From Diploptera punctata (lineage: Eukaryota; Arthropoda; Insecta; Blattodea; Blaberidae), in contig JASPKZ010005703.1 in NCBI GenBank assembly GCA_030220185.1, positions 1,343,123-1,407,122 of the forward strand: a DNA stretch of 64,000 nt. The letters run 5' to 3'. Positions 30,971 to 42,610 of this stretch are shown here, in pieces; position 1 is the stretch's first letter; each line of letters starts with the position of its first letter. The notes beneath the pieces were generated by a model that made no database searches, had not been told where the DNA came from, and saw only the letters and a list, made by a program, of their open reading frames with translations. A program made the translations under genes and the position numbers.

Positions 30971-31928
30971 CAGTGTGATTCAGAAATATGGCTATACGTA
31001 TGATCACATTTTGTGACGAAAATATTATTATTAAAGGAAGTGTGATGTTATCATTGGAAGGGAATCCTTCAAATTACAACAATAAAACAAAACAAATCAC
31101 TTACAACAACACTAAGCAAGTCACTTTATTGCTTCAAACTGTTCGCCGTTTACATCCGAACATAATTGGCAACACTTTGGGAAGTTATTCATTACGTTAT
31201 GATACATGTTTAGAGGAATAGCTCTAATTTCTTCCTCAATCACTAATTTCAGCATATCGATATCTTGAGGTTTCCGGGCATAAACCTTCTCCTTCAAATA
31301 ACTCCACAACCAATAGTCACATGCTGTGAGGTCAGGGGAACAGTCTGGCCATTCAATGGGGCCTCTTCTTCCCACCCACCTGTTTTGCAAATGATTATCC
31401 AAAATTTCCCTCACCGCAATTGCATAGTGAGGAGGTGCACCATCCTGCTGGAATAAACATTGTACACGACACACTTGATTGACTGATATGGAGCTCACGT
31501 GCAGCTTCGCGGGTTGATTTTTGTGGGCTAGTGTCAAATGCCTCCACAATTCTCTTCATTGTTTCTGCATCCATGCTAATGCGAGGCCTTCCAGGAGGTT
31601 TGATTTTCTGCATCCTTCCCGTTTCCAGCAGTCGTTTTCTCCACTTCCCCACAGTTGACGGCTGTAATGCTACGTTAAACTCGCGTCTTGCCCGTCATGT
31701 GGCCTCACAATCATTAGCATACGTTATTGCCAATGCAGCAATTGTAATTTGCTGTTGCATATTCAACGCCATTTTGACTAACGATGTAAGTTCTACACTA
31801 TTTTGTTTTATTCCATTGTTGTAATTTGAATAATTGCCTTTCCAACGGTAATTCCATATTTCCTGTAATGGTAATATTTTCATTGCACAACGCAATCAAA
31901 CGTATAGCCATATTTATGATTCACCCCG
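30971..31928 (-). mobile_element. Mariner-like element, internally deleted
   Basis: TA at 30969-30970 and 31929-31930. The TIRs share AAATATGGCTATACGT near the ends. The length of 958 bp and a truncated transposase indicate a defective copy in the Fbxw5 intron. Confidence 0.78.
31121..31760 (-). pseudogene. Mariner-like transposase with internal deletion
   Basis: The N-terminal part (31760-31470) has VGKWRKRLLETGRMQKIKPP, GRPRISMDAETMKRIVEAFD and REAARELHISQSSVS, a helix-turn-helix region. It then jumps directly to the C-terminal catalytic part (31470-31121): LFQQDGAPPHYAIAVREILD and GPIEWPDCSPDLTACDYWLW. The first catalytic region is missing and the frame shifts near the junction. Confidence 0.78.
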
Positions 31929-31986
31929 TACATCTATTTTAATTTTTTCTTACCTTGTTTATGAATATATTGATGACATGTTTTAG

Positions 31987-32384
31987 ATGATGTAGAAATA
32001 GATGAAGCTGATGAAGCAAGTTCTGGAATATCAGATGCCTCTGTGGATACAGAAGAATGTGAAAGTGAGACTGATGATCTCTCTGTACACACAGAAAAGT
32101 ATCTTATCTTTACTACTGGATCTAAGACTTACACACCACATCAGATTGGATTTAAACGCATCAAGTCTGTCAATTTTCCACAAAAAATAGATCCAGGTCC
32201 ATCCCTTCGTGAACGTCTTGCCGAGAGAACGAGAAAAAGAGAGAGAAAAACAGAATGCTGGGTTACCAAGACCAGAACCCAATTGGCTAGTTTATGAAGA
32301 AGTTGCTGATAGATTTGATAAAGTGGATCATCTTATTGATCTACATGGCCACATTATTGGAATGGGTCTTTCTCCAGATCACAG
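31987..32384 (+). CDS. Fbxw5: Fbxw5 exon, with an apparent +1 frameshift
   Basis: Acceptor TGTTTTAG (ends 31986), donor GTAAAT (32385). The first part is acidic (DDVEIDEADEASSGISDASV ...), followed by YLIFTTGSKTYTPHQIGFKR and SVNFPQKIDPGPSLRERLAE. After two A5 runs (32234-32238, 32246-32250) that frame stops at 32295-32297. The conserved continuation LPRPEPNWLVYEEVADRFDK and VDHLIDLHGHIIGMGLSPDH lies in the next frame from about 32250. One base fewer in either A5 run would restore the match, so a homopolymer sequence error is likely. A real lesion cannot be excluded. Confidence 0.85.
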
Positions 32385-32479
32385 GTAAATATTGTTTTAT
32401 GTAGGGTAAAAAGATAAGCTCATTGCTAGAGACTAGTTTATTCTTTAAAAGGAAAAAATAGGGACACATTAAAAAAAAA

Positions 32480-32568
32480 AAAAAGGATCTTAAAAAGGGA
32501 TAGAAGGAAATAAAAAAAAAATCCAATATGAAAAAGCAATCCTACAAATATGAGGTGATATCATGAAT
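32480..32568 (+). mobile_element. Solo PLE end remnant
   Basis: It contains CTACAAATATGAGGTGATATC near 32540-32560, a diverged terminal signature, just before the next foldback. Confidence 0.4.
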
Positions 32569-32579
32569 ATTCTAACTCC

Positions 32580-32913
32580 TAGTTAAATATAGGAAATAAC
32601 ATTATGAGGTTCTTAATTCGTAAATTGAGTAATTTTTACATGTTACCTCATATTTCATGTTTCTTTTTAAATACAGAAACTAGTTTTCAAGAGAAACTTC
32701 TCTCTCATTTTCAACCGACATTATAACTACCGACTTTTCGTTGGAATCTCCATCAACACCAGATGGCAACGTTATTGATGGAGATTCCAACGAAAAGCCG
32801 GTAGTCATAATGTCGGTTGAAAATGAGAGAGATGTTTTTTTGAGAACTAGTTTCCATGTTTAAAGAAACATTAAATATGAGGTAAGATGTAAAAATGACT
32901 CATTAATTTATGA
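32580..32913. mobile_element. PLE foldback with 11-bp TSD
   Basis: ATTCTAACTCC at 32569-32579 and 32914-32924. The arms meet around 32750-32775 (GGAGATTCCAACGAAAAG against its inverse), with about 20 bp unpaired. It ends GTTACCTCATATTTC (left) and AAATATGAGGTAAGATG (right). The hammerhead region is degenerate (TTGAAAA). It is the same family as 13531 and 13908. Confidence 0.8.
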
Positions 32914-32944
32914 ATTCTAACTCCAATTAATTAAAAAAAAAAAA

Positions 32945-33255
32945 CTCCATGGTGTAACAGGCCTAGAGGACCCTTGGCCAACCAGCTGGCTGTTAGCCTC
33001 ACATTCAAATGTGTTAATCACAGAAGTAGACAATCATCCTGCCAGTGTAGGGGGACATGTGGTTAGCATATCGGTCCTCCAGCCATTACAGCTGGTACAC
33101 TATTGTAGCTACCCAAATTCTTCATGATGCTGGGTGGGCACTGGTCCCATACTGGCTAAAATTCCATGAGAAAATGTCTTCCCCCATGGAGACCTGAATC
33201 AATACAAGTACCATAGCTCTGTGCCAAGACCTCTTGCCTTAACAACTTGTCTAAG
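32945..33255 (-). mobile_element. SINE-C
   Basis: Reverse orientation of the 26729 element (GTGCCCACCCAGCATCATG-type body, CATGGGGGAAGACATTTTC). The tRNA head is degraded. Confidence 0.65.
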
Positions 33256-33447
33256 GTGCAGGACTTCACTTCTGTAAAAGTATGGCAAAACAGGGTTATA
33301 GACTTAATATAAATAAATAACGAGTTTTTGGTTTTCTTTATTATATGTGTAACATTCTTAAGTGCATCATCATTTATGATACATCACACTACATTAATAT
33401 TCAAATTTATATTGTTAATAAATATATGTTGTTTATATACATAACAG

Positions 33448-33660
33448 GTATTTATACGTAAACAGTCGTCCATGGCCAAGAGGATATGTGATAAAGAATC
33501 CATTGGATCCTCCTCCAATAGCGCAAGAGATTGACATCCATGTGATTGATTTAGTTACATTGAAGGAAGTGGGAACTATGCTGCGTGCTCATAAGGCTTA
33601 TACTCCAAACAATGAATGTTTCTTTATCTTCTTAGATGTGTGCAATGAATATGTTGCCAG
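33448..33660 (+). CDS. Fbxw5: Fbxw5 exon, WD repeat
   Basis: Acceptor ACATAACAG (ends 33447), donor GTAAGTC (33661). It reads YLYVNSRPWPRGYVIKNPLD, PPPIAQEIDIHVIDLVTLKE, VGTMLRAHKAYTPNNECFFI and FLDVCNEYVAS. The PPPIA-EID and LRAHKAYTPN-ECFFIFLDV blocks are strong FBXW5 signatures in the C-terminal WD group. The phase joins ...SPDHR-YLYV upstream and VAS-GAEDKHG downstream. Confidence 0.92.
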
Positions 33661-33985
33661 GTAAGTCTCATCATTGCCCTTCCTTTATATGAACATATAT
33701 CAAACAATAACAATTGAGTAACTAATTGAAATGAGAAGTATAAACTGATTAATAGGGATTGTATCATGCCAACCACATAATTCCCTGTACTCATATTTAT
33801 TAGCCAGAGGCACCACTTCAGTTGCCCTTGGCTCTTCAGAGCTAGACTTACTTTTTTAAATGGTTGTATTAAAATATTTTAAAAAATTGTAATAGTTTTT
33901 ACTGTGTGTTATTCCTTTAATTTATTGTTGTATTATTAATTTAATGTTAATTTTGAAGATATGCAGAATTAAAAACCTATAAACA
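33661..33985. other. Fbxw5 intron, nothing recognised
   Basis: AT-rich. Confidence 0.4.
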
Positions 33986-34425
33986 ACAATTAGTTAATTA
34001 CAAAGAGGATTAAATTGGAGAAAAAAATTAAACATAGGCTCAACTGTGGAACTGCATTCTATTATACATTTAGGGACTCTTGTCATCCCAACTGCCTGCT
34101 AGGTGTTTCTTTGAGGCTGTCATCTCCAGGCAAATAAGCACACTTTATGAGGTGAGATATTAAAGCATTTTCTCCAACTCATTCATTAATGTAAATACTT
34201 CATAGTGTTTCCTCGCATTGTAATTTTAATTAAAAATAACTAAATTAGCTTGATTCAGTGACTCCCACAAGGGAGGACCCTTGTTCTGGGTATAGACAGA
34301 CAGAACTATGTAGGTGATGATTAGAAAATATTATCTCAGGAGAGGGACGTGTGGAGAGATTATGTCAACATTGCCATGAACTTCCGGGTTCAGTGGTCCC
34401 AACAAGTTAGTTATGTTGATTTGTC
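33986..34425 (+). mobile_element. LINE fragments around a PLE end
   Basis: About 34030-34105 reads RLNCGTAFYYTFRDSCHPNC, a decayed INSGNACYYS-type LINE segment (as at about 51220). 34255-34410 is the DDxLAQERDVWRDY-type tail ending with GTGGTCCCAACAAGTTAG. Between them (about 34125-34235) lies a PLE end with TTTATGAGGTGAGATATT and CTTCATAGTGTTTCC. Confidence 0.5.
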
Positions 34426-34864
34426 ATACACCATGCCCGAGCAATCTAAGACAATCTCTCTTGAATTAAGCTAAAGAACATGCTTCTTAGTAACAAAGTT
34501 TCAGATTCTGATGTTCTGTCTGTTCACTTTACCAGACAGATGAAAAGTAGCTTTGTCAGAAAACTCTGCATGCTTATGCAGAAGTATGTTTGCAGTACTT
34601 TGTAATTTTTTTTGTAGAGATTGCAGTACCTGTAACCCTTATAGTTGAATCACAAGCATTTGCACAGAATCTTCCAGAATTTGGGATTTGTAGTTTTCTG
34701 ACAGTTCTGAATTTTTGTAGACTATGTGTGAAAGTTTCGCAGATCTGTTCCACTATTGCTGGTGTCCACTTGACTTACTCCTCTTGCTTTACAATAATTG
34801 TGCCATTTACTAATTGTTGGTCCACTAGGTAGATCTGCAATAAAATTTGTTCAGTAATGTTGTT
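34426..34864. other. Fbxw5 intron, nothing recognised
   Basis: A chance open frame at 34590-34832 has no recognisable motif. Confidence 0.35.
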
Positions 34865-35857
34865 GAACATGACAGATTTAATATAATAAATTTGGGAATT
34901 TTTACATGTGGTTTTCTTAATAAGAGTTAAATGAATTGTGAATTCTTCTTACCTCATACATCTATGTTTTTTAACACAGAGCTGCAGTATTCCCATCTTC
35001 AACTGTTTTCACGACTGTCAATTTTTCATTATGCCAGTATTTCTAAATTGTCATCTGGTGTATTTTTGAAGAACTTTGTAGTCAAATTAGGTTCGTCTGG
35101 AAACTCAAAGTTCATGGTTCTAGTATGGTTTTTTTAATGTATATCTTTTCCCAAACTGTTAATTCCAAAGGTTTAGATAGATCTTTCAAAAGTGTTGCTT
35201 CTTTTTCAATTTTATGATTCTCTAATAAACTATGTGCTGCTATTGCTGATTTTCAATTTCACCATTTTTTATGTTTCTAAAGTGTTCTTTTAGTCGAGTG
35301 TCCAAATTCCTTTTTGTTTTTCGTATATATACTTTATTGTAATCTTTGCAATTAATTTGATAAATTCCAGACTTTTATTGATAACTTTTTTATTAGTTAA
35401 CAGAAGATTACCCAGGCTGAATTTGTTAATTGGAGCAAATTTATATTACATTTTTTGAAAATGTTTTGAAATTTGTTACGAACTCCTGGATGGTAAGTAA
35501 ATTTCTTGAATGTTTCATCTTTCTTGGAATTATGTTGCAGAGTGGTGTATTCATGTAACCTTTTTTTGTTGTTTAAATTTCTTTAATTTCTTCTTTATTA
35601 TGTCTTCACCAAAACCATTAAGTTAGCTATGTATACAGTACGATTATATTCATTATCAAAATCCTCTACATTAAGTGGGATATTTATTAATCTGTGTAAT
35701 AGATTGTTGAAAATTGCATGTTTATATGAAACATGATTAAAACCTGAAGCTTTTATGTAGTTATCTATACAGTTATCAATAACATGATTAAAACCTGAAG
35801 ATTTTATGTAGTTATCTATACAGTTATCTATAACTACATAAAATCTTCAGGTTTTAA

Positions 35858-37433
35858 CCCGTCAGCATGGAGCGACGTGACGTGTACGCAAGTTGAATTC
35901 TTCACCAAATGCGGAACGACGTGACATGTACGCTAGCTACACGCACTGCTTTAAACTGTAATTATGACCTTTGTGTTTACATTAACTATTTACAGTTTAT
36001 ACAAATTTTATGTAGAGACTTCAAAGTTTATATTAGTGCATATATTAACTGATTACGGCCCTCAGTAACAAGTTAAAATAATTTTATATTTGCATTTATT
36101 CTTGCGGCCTCTGACATTTTTCTTAAATTTATAACTTGATAAAGGATTTCTTATAAAACTAAATTCGCCTTTTTTTTGTAGATTAGCTTGTCTATCAAAT
36201 TGAATCTATTTTCAAATCTCTTCATTTTAATAATAATGTCGCAAAATTCAGTATATATAAAGACCCAACAAAGTTATTTCCGATTTACGTTACAGTACAG
36301 GACCACAACAGTAAATTTCAGATATATATATATATATATTTCAAATGACGATATCCTTACATTATGGAAAGGTAGTTAGTCTACAATTCAGTCAGTATCT
36401 AAAAGGTAAAGTGGTCCACTACAGGCCTTAGAAGGTTCTTGGGATATTAGGAGGTTAAGGCTCCCACTTTTCTAAACTATCGGTACTTGATGTAAGCCGA
36501 GTACTTATTTCTGTCTGACGGCTCATAACAAGCATCTGGTACTCATTTCAATTAGAGGCTGAGTCAACCCCGGGTTCACGGTGCCGCCTGAAGGTTTGGT
36601 TCAGTTTAAAAATCCTGATCCACCGGGACTCAAACCCTCGATCTTCCAGCTTGTAGAATGTTGATCTTTTAAGTCCACACCTCCGGCGAAACTATTATAG
36701 TCATATTTCATCAACTGGTTTCGGTTTGGAAACCAGAAGAAAGGCATTGAAATTTAGGGTTGATGAAGGTCTTAGTACAACAGGTCTGATGTGTAGAAAG
36801 ACCATTTTTTGAAGGCACACGACCTAAAATAATGTTTCCAAAGTGTTAGAAAGACACATTTGGAGAAGGCTGCCCCCCCTACAAGAAAGAAGGTCAGCGC
36901 ATAGAAGCAATGTGTTTGTAATAAACATGAACAAAGTAAACACAAGGGGAAAAAAATACACTTATTGTTGCCCGAGTGTCAAACAGCTGGTTTACATTTT
37001 GAAGATTTATCACACCAATTTTTGAAGTTCATACTTTTTTTTTTCAAAGACCCTTTTCTTTGTGTAAATATTTCGTTTTGTTGTTAGGTAAAGCCGGTTC
37101 TCTGAATTCTTTAAAGAATCCCTAGTGCAATACACTGTGTCACTTATGTGAGAAGTTTACAAAAAGGACCTATTTCAACTGTGGCACAACAACCATAAAT
37201 AAGTCTGCAAAAAATGCAGAGATGTTACGTGAGAACCGTAACAAATTTAATTAATTAAATATTATATTAAGGGTTCACCATAAACGAATTGCAAAAACAT
37301 TTAAATTACTCAAGATATATCAATTTAAATGTGTTATTGGAATACTGGCACTGAGCGGCTGAGTTTAAATACCGGTGAACTTCCTCCCGCATCAGAGTAT
37401 TCTCGGCCATTTAAATCCATCCGCTCTGAAGGG
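35858..37433. mobile_element. piggyBac-like non-autonomous element
   Basis: TTAA at 35854-35857 and 37434-37437. The ends CCCGTCAGCATGG and (inverted) CCCTTCAGAGCGG start with CCC as in piggyBac TIRs. It precisely interrupts the PLE sequence GGTTTTAATCATGTTTCA. It has a subterminal direct repeat CGACGTGACRTGTACGC. No transposase was found, and a SINE-B copy is nested inside. Confidence 0.75.
36403..36690 (-). mobile_element. SINE-B nested in the piggyBac-like element
   Basis: The minus strand has B box GGTTTGAGTCCCGGTGG, AGGATTTTTAAACTGA, and the AAGGTAAAG-type tail at the left end. It matches the 57467 copy. Confidence 0.7.
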
Positions 37434-38299
37434 TTAATCATGTTTCACATAAATATGAAATTTTCAACAGTCTATTACACACATTAATAAATATTCCACT
37501 TAATGTAGAGGATTTTGATAATGAATATAATCGTACTGTATACATAGCTAACTTAATGGTTTTGGTGAAGACATAATAAAGAAGAAATTAAAGAAATTTA
37601 AACAACAAAAAAAGGTTACATGAATACACCACTCTGCAACATAATTCCAAGAAAGATGAAACATTCAAGAAATTTACTTACCATCCAGGAGTTCGTAACA
37701 AATTTCAAAAGATTTTCAAAAAATGTAATATAAATTTGCTCCAATTAACAAATTCTTCTGTTAACTAATAAATAAGTTAGCAATAATAAATCTGGAATTT
37801 ATCAAATTAATTGCAAAGATTACAATAAAGTATATATAGGAAAAACAAAAAGTAATTTGGACACTTGCAAAAAAGATCACTTTAGAAACATGAAAAATGG
37901 TGAAATTGAAAAAGAAGCAAAACTTTTGAAAGATCTATCTAAACCTTTGGAATTAACAGTTTTGGAAAAGATATACATTCAAAAAAACTATACTAGAACC
38001 ATGAACTTCGAGTTTCCAGACGAACCTAATTTGATTACAAAGTTCTTCAAAAGTACACCAAATGGCAGTTTAGAAAATTACCGGCATAATGAAAAATTGA
38101 CAGTCGTGAAAACAGCTGAAGATGGGAATGATATTTTTTCCGATACTGCAGTTGTGTTAAAAAATAATATATGTATGAGGTAAGAAGAATTCACGATTCA
38201 TTTAATTCTTAATATGTCAAATTTAGATGAAAATTAAGAACATAAAACACTTATTTATCCTGTATAGCAGCCATTTCGTCTCAACAGTGAACAAGTGGG

Positions 38300-38640
38300 G
38301 CATTGTTAAAAAAACTGCATCCCATGATAAGCCTAGAAGAGCCTTAACCTACCATCTTCCTGCTGGGTTTGCATCCACAAGTCATAGTAATCGAGCTGAA
38401 CAATCATCCAGCCAGTATTAGGGTGACATGTGGTCAACACATTAGGTCTCCTAGCCATTATAGCGTGTTTTCTCAACTCGGATTGATTACTTAATGCAGC
38501 TACTCAAATTGCTCATAATTCTTGGGTGGGCAAAATTCCACGAGAAAATTTCTTTCCCCATGGGGACCCAAACAAACGTAAGTCTTGTAGTTCTGCACTA
38601 AGGCAAGATGCCTTAAATTTCTTGGCAATGGCATGGGACA
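38300..38640 (-). mobile_element. SINE-C
   Basis: Reverse orientation: CATGGGGAAAGAAATTTTCTC and GGTGACATGTGG-type body. The head near 38590-38635 is diverged. Confidence 0.6.
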
Positions 38641-38826
38641 AAGCATTGTTACCAAACTAAAAAAAAAAAGTGCTGAAACAAAACTTTTTGAGTTTTTACC
38701 ATATTTCTGTAGGTACTATTTTCATGCATCTCAGATTCATAGAACTTAAGTTACTTGTGTTTGAGCTCTGAATCATATAATTAGGAAACTAATAATTTGT
38801 GTCTTTTTTAAATTTAATTTGTATAG

Positions 38827-39109
38827 TGGAGCTGAAGACAAGCATGGATACCTCTGGGATCGTCACTATGGGATATGTCTTGCCAAATTTCCACATGTGG
38901 ATGTTGTTAATTCTGTGGCCTTCAATCCTTGTGATCCTGAAATGCTGGTAACTACATCAGATGACTACAGTGTCAAAGTATGGAGGTCCAGGAACAGAGT
39001 AAAGCAGCTGGGATTAAATGAAAATAATTTCCCACGAGGATTAGAAGTAAGACAGAAGTCAAGATGTCGGTCCAGGTCCAATATTCCTTCCGAATCATCT
39101 CAACAATAA
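38827..39109 (+). CDS. Fbxw5: Fbxw5 last coding exon, final WD repeat and C-terminus
   Basis: The acceptor is TTTGTATAG (ends 38826). It reads GAEDKHGYLWDRHYGICLAK, FPHVDVVNSVAFNPCDPEML and VTTSDDYSVKVWRSRNRVKQ, then a short basic tail ending RSNIPSESSQQ and TAA (39107-39109). YLWD and VKVWRS are the WD ends of the last two blades. VVNSVAFNP is highly conserved in FBXW5. The six visible exons encode roughly 570 residues, about as many as entire vertebrate FBXW5, so this insect protein is longer, partly through its linkers. Confidence 0.93.
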
Positions 39110-40074
39110 TACTCTTTATACTTGCCAACAAGAATTTTTTATTGGCACACAATTTTTCAGATTATATATTTGTCTAATATCAGACTATATATAAACTCAA
39201 AAGATTATTTAATTTTTTTATTTATTTTCATGTTATATTTAATTTAGCTTTGAAAATATGAAATTTGGATACAAAAATTTTTCCTTCTTATATGAAAGTT
39301 AAAAATACTTAGTCCTATGCTTGATATTAATGGAAATATTAAATTTTCTCCTAGCCCTGCTTTTAAATTTATTCCAGGAAAATAAAATTATGAGAGCTTG
39401 TATCAAAATGTCATAAAGTGTGTTGATTTAAAATAAGATATATTAACAGTTGTTATTAATGTGCTAATAAATTTTAAAATATGTTCCTATTGTGATATAA
39501 AATACTAGATCTGTTTGAATATATTTGCATAATTCTATACACAATGCAGCAAAACTAATTTTACAAACAAATTGTGCAAGATGGTGGAATAGACTAAAAT
39601 CATTTTCAATGAAGAAGTAAGTTATCTTTCTAAGGGGCCTAAATTTATTGTACGATATATATTAACTTTCTTTTTCTTCCTCTATAACAGATTTAGAAAT
39701 TCACCTGATTAGCAACTCAAAAGCTCCTTTGGTAGTTGATTTTCATACTTATAAATAATTAAAGCCCCTAGAGAAATAATTAAATTTTGCTAGTTTTATT
39801 TATTTTGGTCATTTTACCATCCCTTACAGTTTATAAAAGTAGTTTGGTTGTATACTTTTGAGTCACGTTTTCAGAATACAAAATTTAATTTACATAATTA
39901 ATCTATTTTGTTGTTTTAATGACTGGGCTATAACGGGCTGAATAAAAAGATTTTAATATATATTGAAAGTGCTTGATTCTAGATTATGTAACATAACACC
40001 TACCTTCTAATATTGTTCTGTCCATAATGGCTATACACACATCTCTCTTGTAGTGAAATACTTAACATCACTTG
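39110..40074 (+). other. Fbxw5 3' UTR and downstream DNA
   Basis: AT-rich, with candidate polyadenylation signals AATAAA at 39381-39386 and 39466-39471. Nothing else is recognised. Confidence 0.5.
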
Positions 40075-40138
40075 AAAAATTAACATAAAAAATATTCAAA
40101 GAAATTGAATCAATTATTTACACATCTCACCTCGTACT

Positions 40139-41058
40139 CAGGGTGTCCAGCAGTCAGAAATGCATACATATGTTGGAATATTTCTTCCAAGAAAATGTTT
40201 ATGCTTTAGCATACATTTGGTGGAGTCAAGCTGCTGCTGCTATGGAAATGCGGGTTATGGCCAACACGATATCTCATTACCAAACAAGTGATTAAGAAAC
40301 AAGATATGAATAATGTAATTTTAATGTGAGATTGTTTGCAATGTTTTATCGTAACATGGTTCATGTTCAAATAATAAAAATTCTTAAATAAATTATTTTG
40401 CTATTCTTATTTAAGACTCTACCATAAAATAAATTATATGTTATATTATTATGAGTCTTACCTCAATATTAATGTTGATTTGTTCTAATGTCGATTGGAT
40501 CTCAATCATCTTCAGCATCTTGCCCAGACTGGTTGGATTTATGTTGTAAACTGTGGATGTCAATGTCAGCTCCCTCCTGTGGTTGGCCAAAGAACCTCCA
40601 AACAAGGTCACATTCCGTCAGTATTTCAAAATTCATAACTCGGTTTTTGTTCTCCTGAATAAAGATTTTTTCCCAAATAGTCAGCTCTTTTGTATTTTCT
40701 AACTGTTTTAATAATTTAGTATCCGAATTTATATTATGTTTTTCAGACCAAACATGAGCAGCAACTGTAGATTTTTCTATTTTCCCATTTTTAATATTTC
40801 TTGTGTGAAATGATTTCATTATTAACAAAAAATGATCAACAAAAGTACGCTTGAAAAAGAAAAACCACCTATGAAAAAATACAGAAAATTCACATATCGC
40901 CCTTGGGCACACAATAAATTCCAAAAGATATTTGAGAAGTTTAATATTAAATTAGCACCAAAAAATAACCACAGTTTAAATAACCTAATAAAACCAACAA
41001 AAATGAAAAAAACTGATAAAAAAATTGGGAATATATCAAATTGAATGTATGGGTTGTA

Positions 41059-41092
<34 letters not shown>

Positions 41093-41718
41093 AACAACAA
41101 AAAGACCCCTACAAATTATAACCAAAGAACACAAATGAAATATTAAAAATGGGGAAATAGAAAAATCTGCAGTTGCTGTTCATGTTTGGTCTGAAAAACA
41201 TAATATAAATTCGGACACTAAATGATTAAAACAGAAAATAAAAAATAGCTGACTATTTGGGAAAAAATCTTTATTCAGAAGAACAAAAACCGAATTATGA
41301 ATTTCGAAATACCGACGGAACGTGACTTTGTTTGAAAGTTCTTTGGCCAACCACAGGAGGGAGCCGACATCGACATCCAGGGTTTACAACATAAATCCAA
41401 CCAGTCTGGGAAAGATGCTGAAGATGTTTGAGATCCAATCGAAACATGTTGAAGAACAAATCAATATTAATATTGGGGTAAGATAAACATGCTCATAATA
41501 ATATAATTAAAAAAACCTCAAAATGTTACTTCCTAAAATAAAACGTAAATTATATGTTTTATTACTTACACGTATTGAAAACATATTTTTACAAAATTAA
41601 CTTTACTAGATTTAATTCAATTTAACACTCAAAAAACTAGGAAATTATTTTTTATTTTGCCATGGAAAAACCTGGAAATAGTTGGGAATTTCATATTTGT
41701 AATTTGCTGGACACCCTG
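40139..41718. mobile_element. MITE-like element with CAGGGTGTCCAGCA ends
   Basis: CAGGGTGTCCAGCA at 40139 and TGCTGGACACCCTG ending at 41718 form a hAT-style TIR. No matching 8-bp duplication is visible, so it may be old or the ends may be imprecise. It contains a PLE foldback and no transposase. Confidence 0.55.
40443..41545. mobile_element. PLE foldback with perfect 13-bp TSD
   Basis: TAAATTATATGTT at 40430-40442 and 41546-41558. The minus half (40443 to about 40830) and plus half (about 40832-41545) carry the C-terminal coding region (minus: KELTIWEKIFIQENKNRVMN, FEILTECDLVWRFFGQPQEG). A (TA)n tract at 41060-41090 interrupts the YIG motif of the plus half. In the left hammerhead GAAA is GACA. 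In the right one (CTGAAGA 41418-41424) helix II has one mismatch but GAAA is intact. Confidence 0.87.
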
Positions 41719-41860
41719 ATACTTTATTCTCTCACCTGGACATGTTTCAAAAGCAATCGGTTTTTGGCTGAGGAAGGAGGTAATTTCTTTCAAACATGTC
41801 CAGGTGAGATGTAAATAATGTATTCAGTTTCTTTGATAAAATACCTCATAGTGCCAATGC

Positions 41861-42234
41861 CTAGTAATTTTGTGAATAAAATAAAAATGTTGTTCGAGAT
41901 GTTATACAACTGAAAATTGATGAATCCTTTTAGCATATAATTCAAATAGGAGTTACATTACTCAAAGTATATTTTCATTTTAAATTTTCATCAGATATTT
42001 TTGAATGTCATCATATGAACTATCAATAAAAATCAAGTATGATTTATTGGTAACTGTGATGAATTAAGTAAATCAAATAAAGAAAACTTGTGTTCTCATG
42101 ATTTTGTTTTACATTATGCATTACATGACAGATTTGTTATGTTTTTAAATTTACTATTATCAATTCAAATTTATTTGTAAGCCTCTCCATAATTTATTAT
42201 TTAAATATGTTTCATTACATGTTTATATTTATTT
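41861..42234. other. AT-rich intergenic DNA
   Basis: No feature recognised. 42235-42330 has a short LINE-like 3' piece (TTCTTCTTCCTTCCAAGTAT ...). Confidence 0.4.
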
Positions 42235-42477
42235 CTTCTTCTTCCTTCCAAGTATTAGGCCAAGGCCTGTTACGATCCTATAGAAAATTTTCCCTCCAGC
42301 GTTTCATAGGACGGCCCAGTGATCTTCATCCTATAATTATAAACAGCTTTGAAGATTTAATTACTTAAATATTAATATAAATAAGGTATAGATGAATGCA
42401 TTACAATAAAAATAAACTTTAAATAACTTAAGATTAAATTAAATGCTTCATACCTCATCTCATATCCAGTCTTCTAC

Positions 42478-42520
42478 ATAGACCGCAGTTTCGAAGCCTC
42501 GACGGCTTCATCTTCAGTAC
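42478..42520 (-). ncRNA. Hammerhead-ribozyme-like motif
   Basis: Minus strand: CTGAAGA (42517-42511), an extra T, perfect helix II GAAGCC/GGCTTC, GAAA (42492-42489), helix III ACTGCGGT and C, and a 3-bp helix I. Confidence 0.66.
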
Positions 42521-42610
42521 CCTCTCGTTGACTAATATGTTGATCAGAAGAACCACTTCCTCTTCCCTCTTAAATCTCCGGATCCATTCAGAATCAACAG
42601 GAATTTTGAA

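Larger units (their letters stand above)
34865..38215. mobile_element. PLE foldback, long, split by a piggyBac-like element
   Basis: The minus half (about 34940-35835) ends leftward with TTCTTACCTCATACA. The plus half (about 35836-35857, resumed at 37434-38190) ends GTATGAGGTAAGAAG. The coding traces in both halves cover the RT C-terminus and the GIY-YIG part (37857-38160: GEIEKEAKLLKDLSKPLELT, IYIQKNYTRTMNFEFPDEPN, AEDGNDIF). I could not define a clean target duplication. The hammerhead core CTGAAGA (38114) lacks a good GAAA. A related foldback is at 52861-53281. Confidence 0.75.
40075..41860. mobile_element. Outer PLE foldback, split by a MITE
   Basis: The left end AAAGAAATTGAATCAATTAT...CATCTCACC (40098-40131) mirrors the right end GGTGAGATGTAAATAATG...TTTCTTTG (41803-41842). 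The right core has CTGAGGA but CAAA for GAAA. The centre CTGGACATGTTTC/GAAACATGTCCAG lies at 41735-41807. Confidence 0.6.

Noticed and set aside
32215..32262. A tiny intron explaining the Fbxw5 frame change
   Set aside because: There is no GT...AG pair of plausible intron length between the two conserved frames.
40131..41726. 8-bp hAT target duplication around the CAGGGTGTCCAGCA ends
   Set aside because: CTCGTACT and ATACTTTA do not match. The TIR is kept but the TSD is not claimed.
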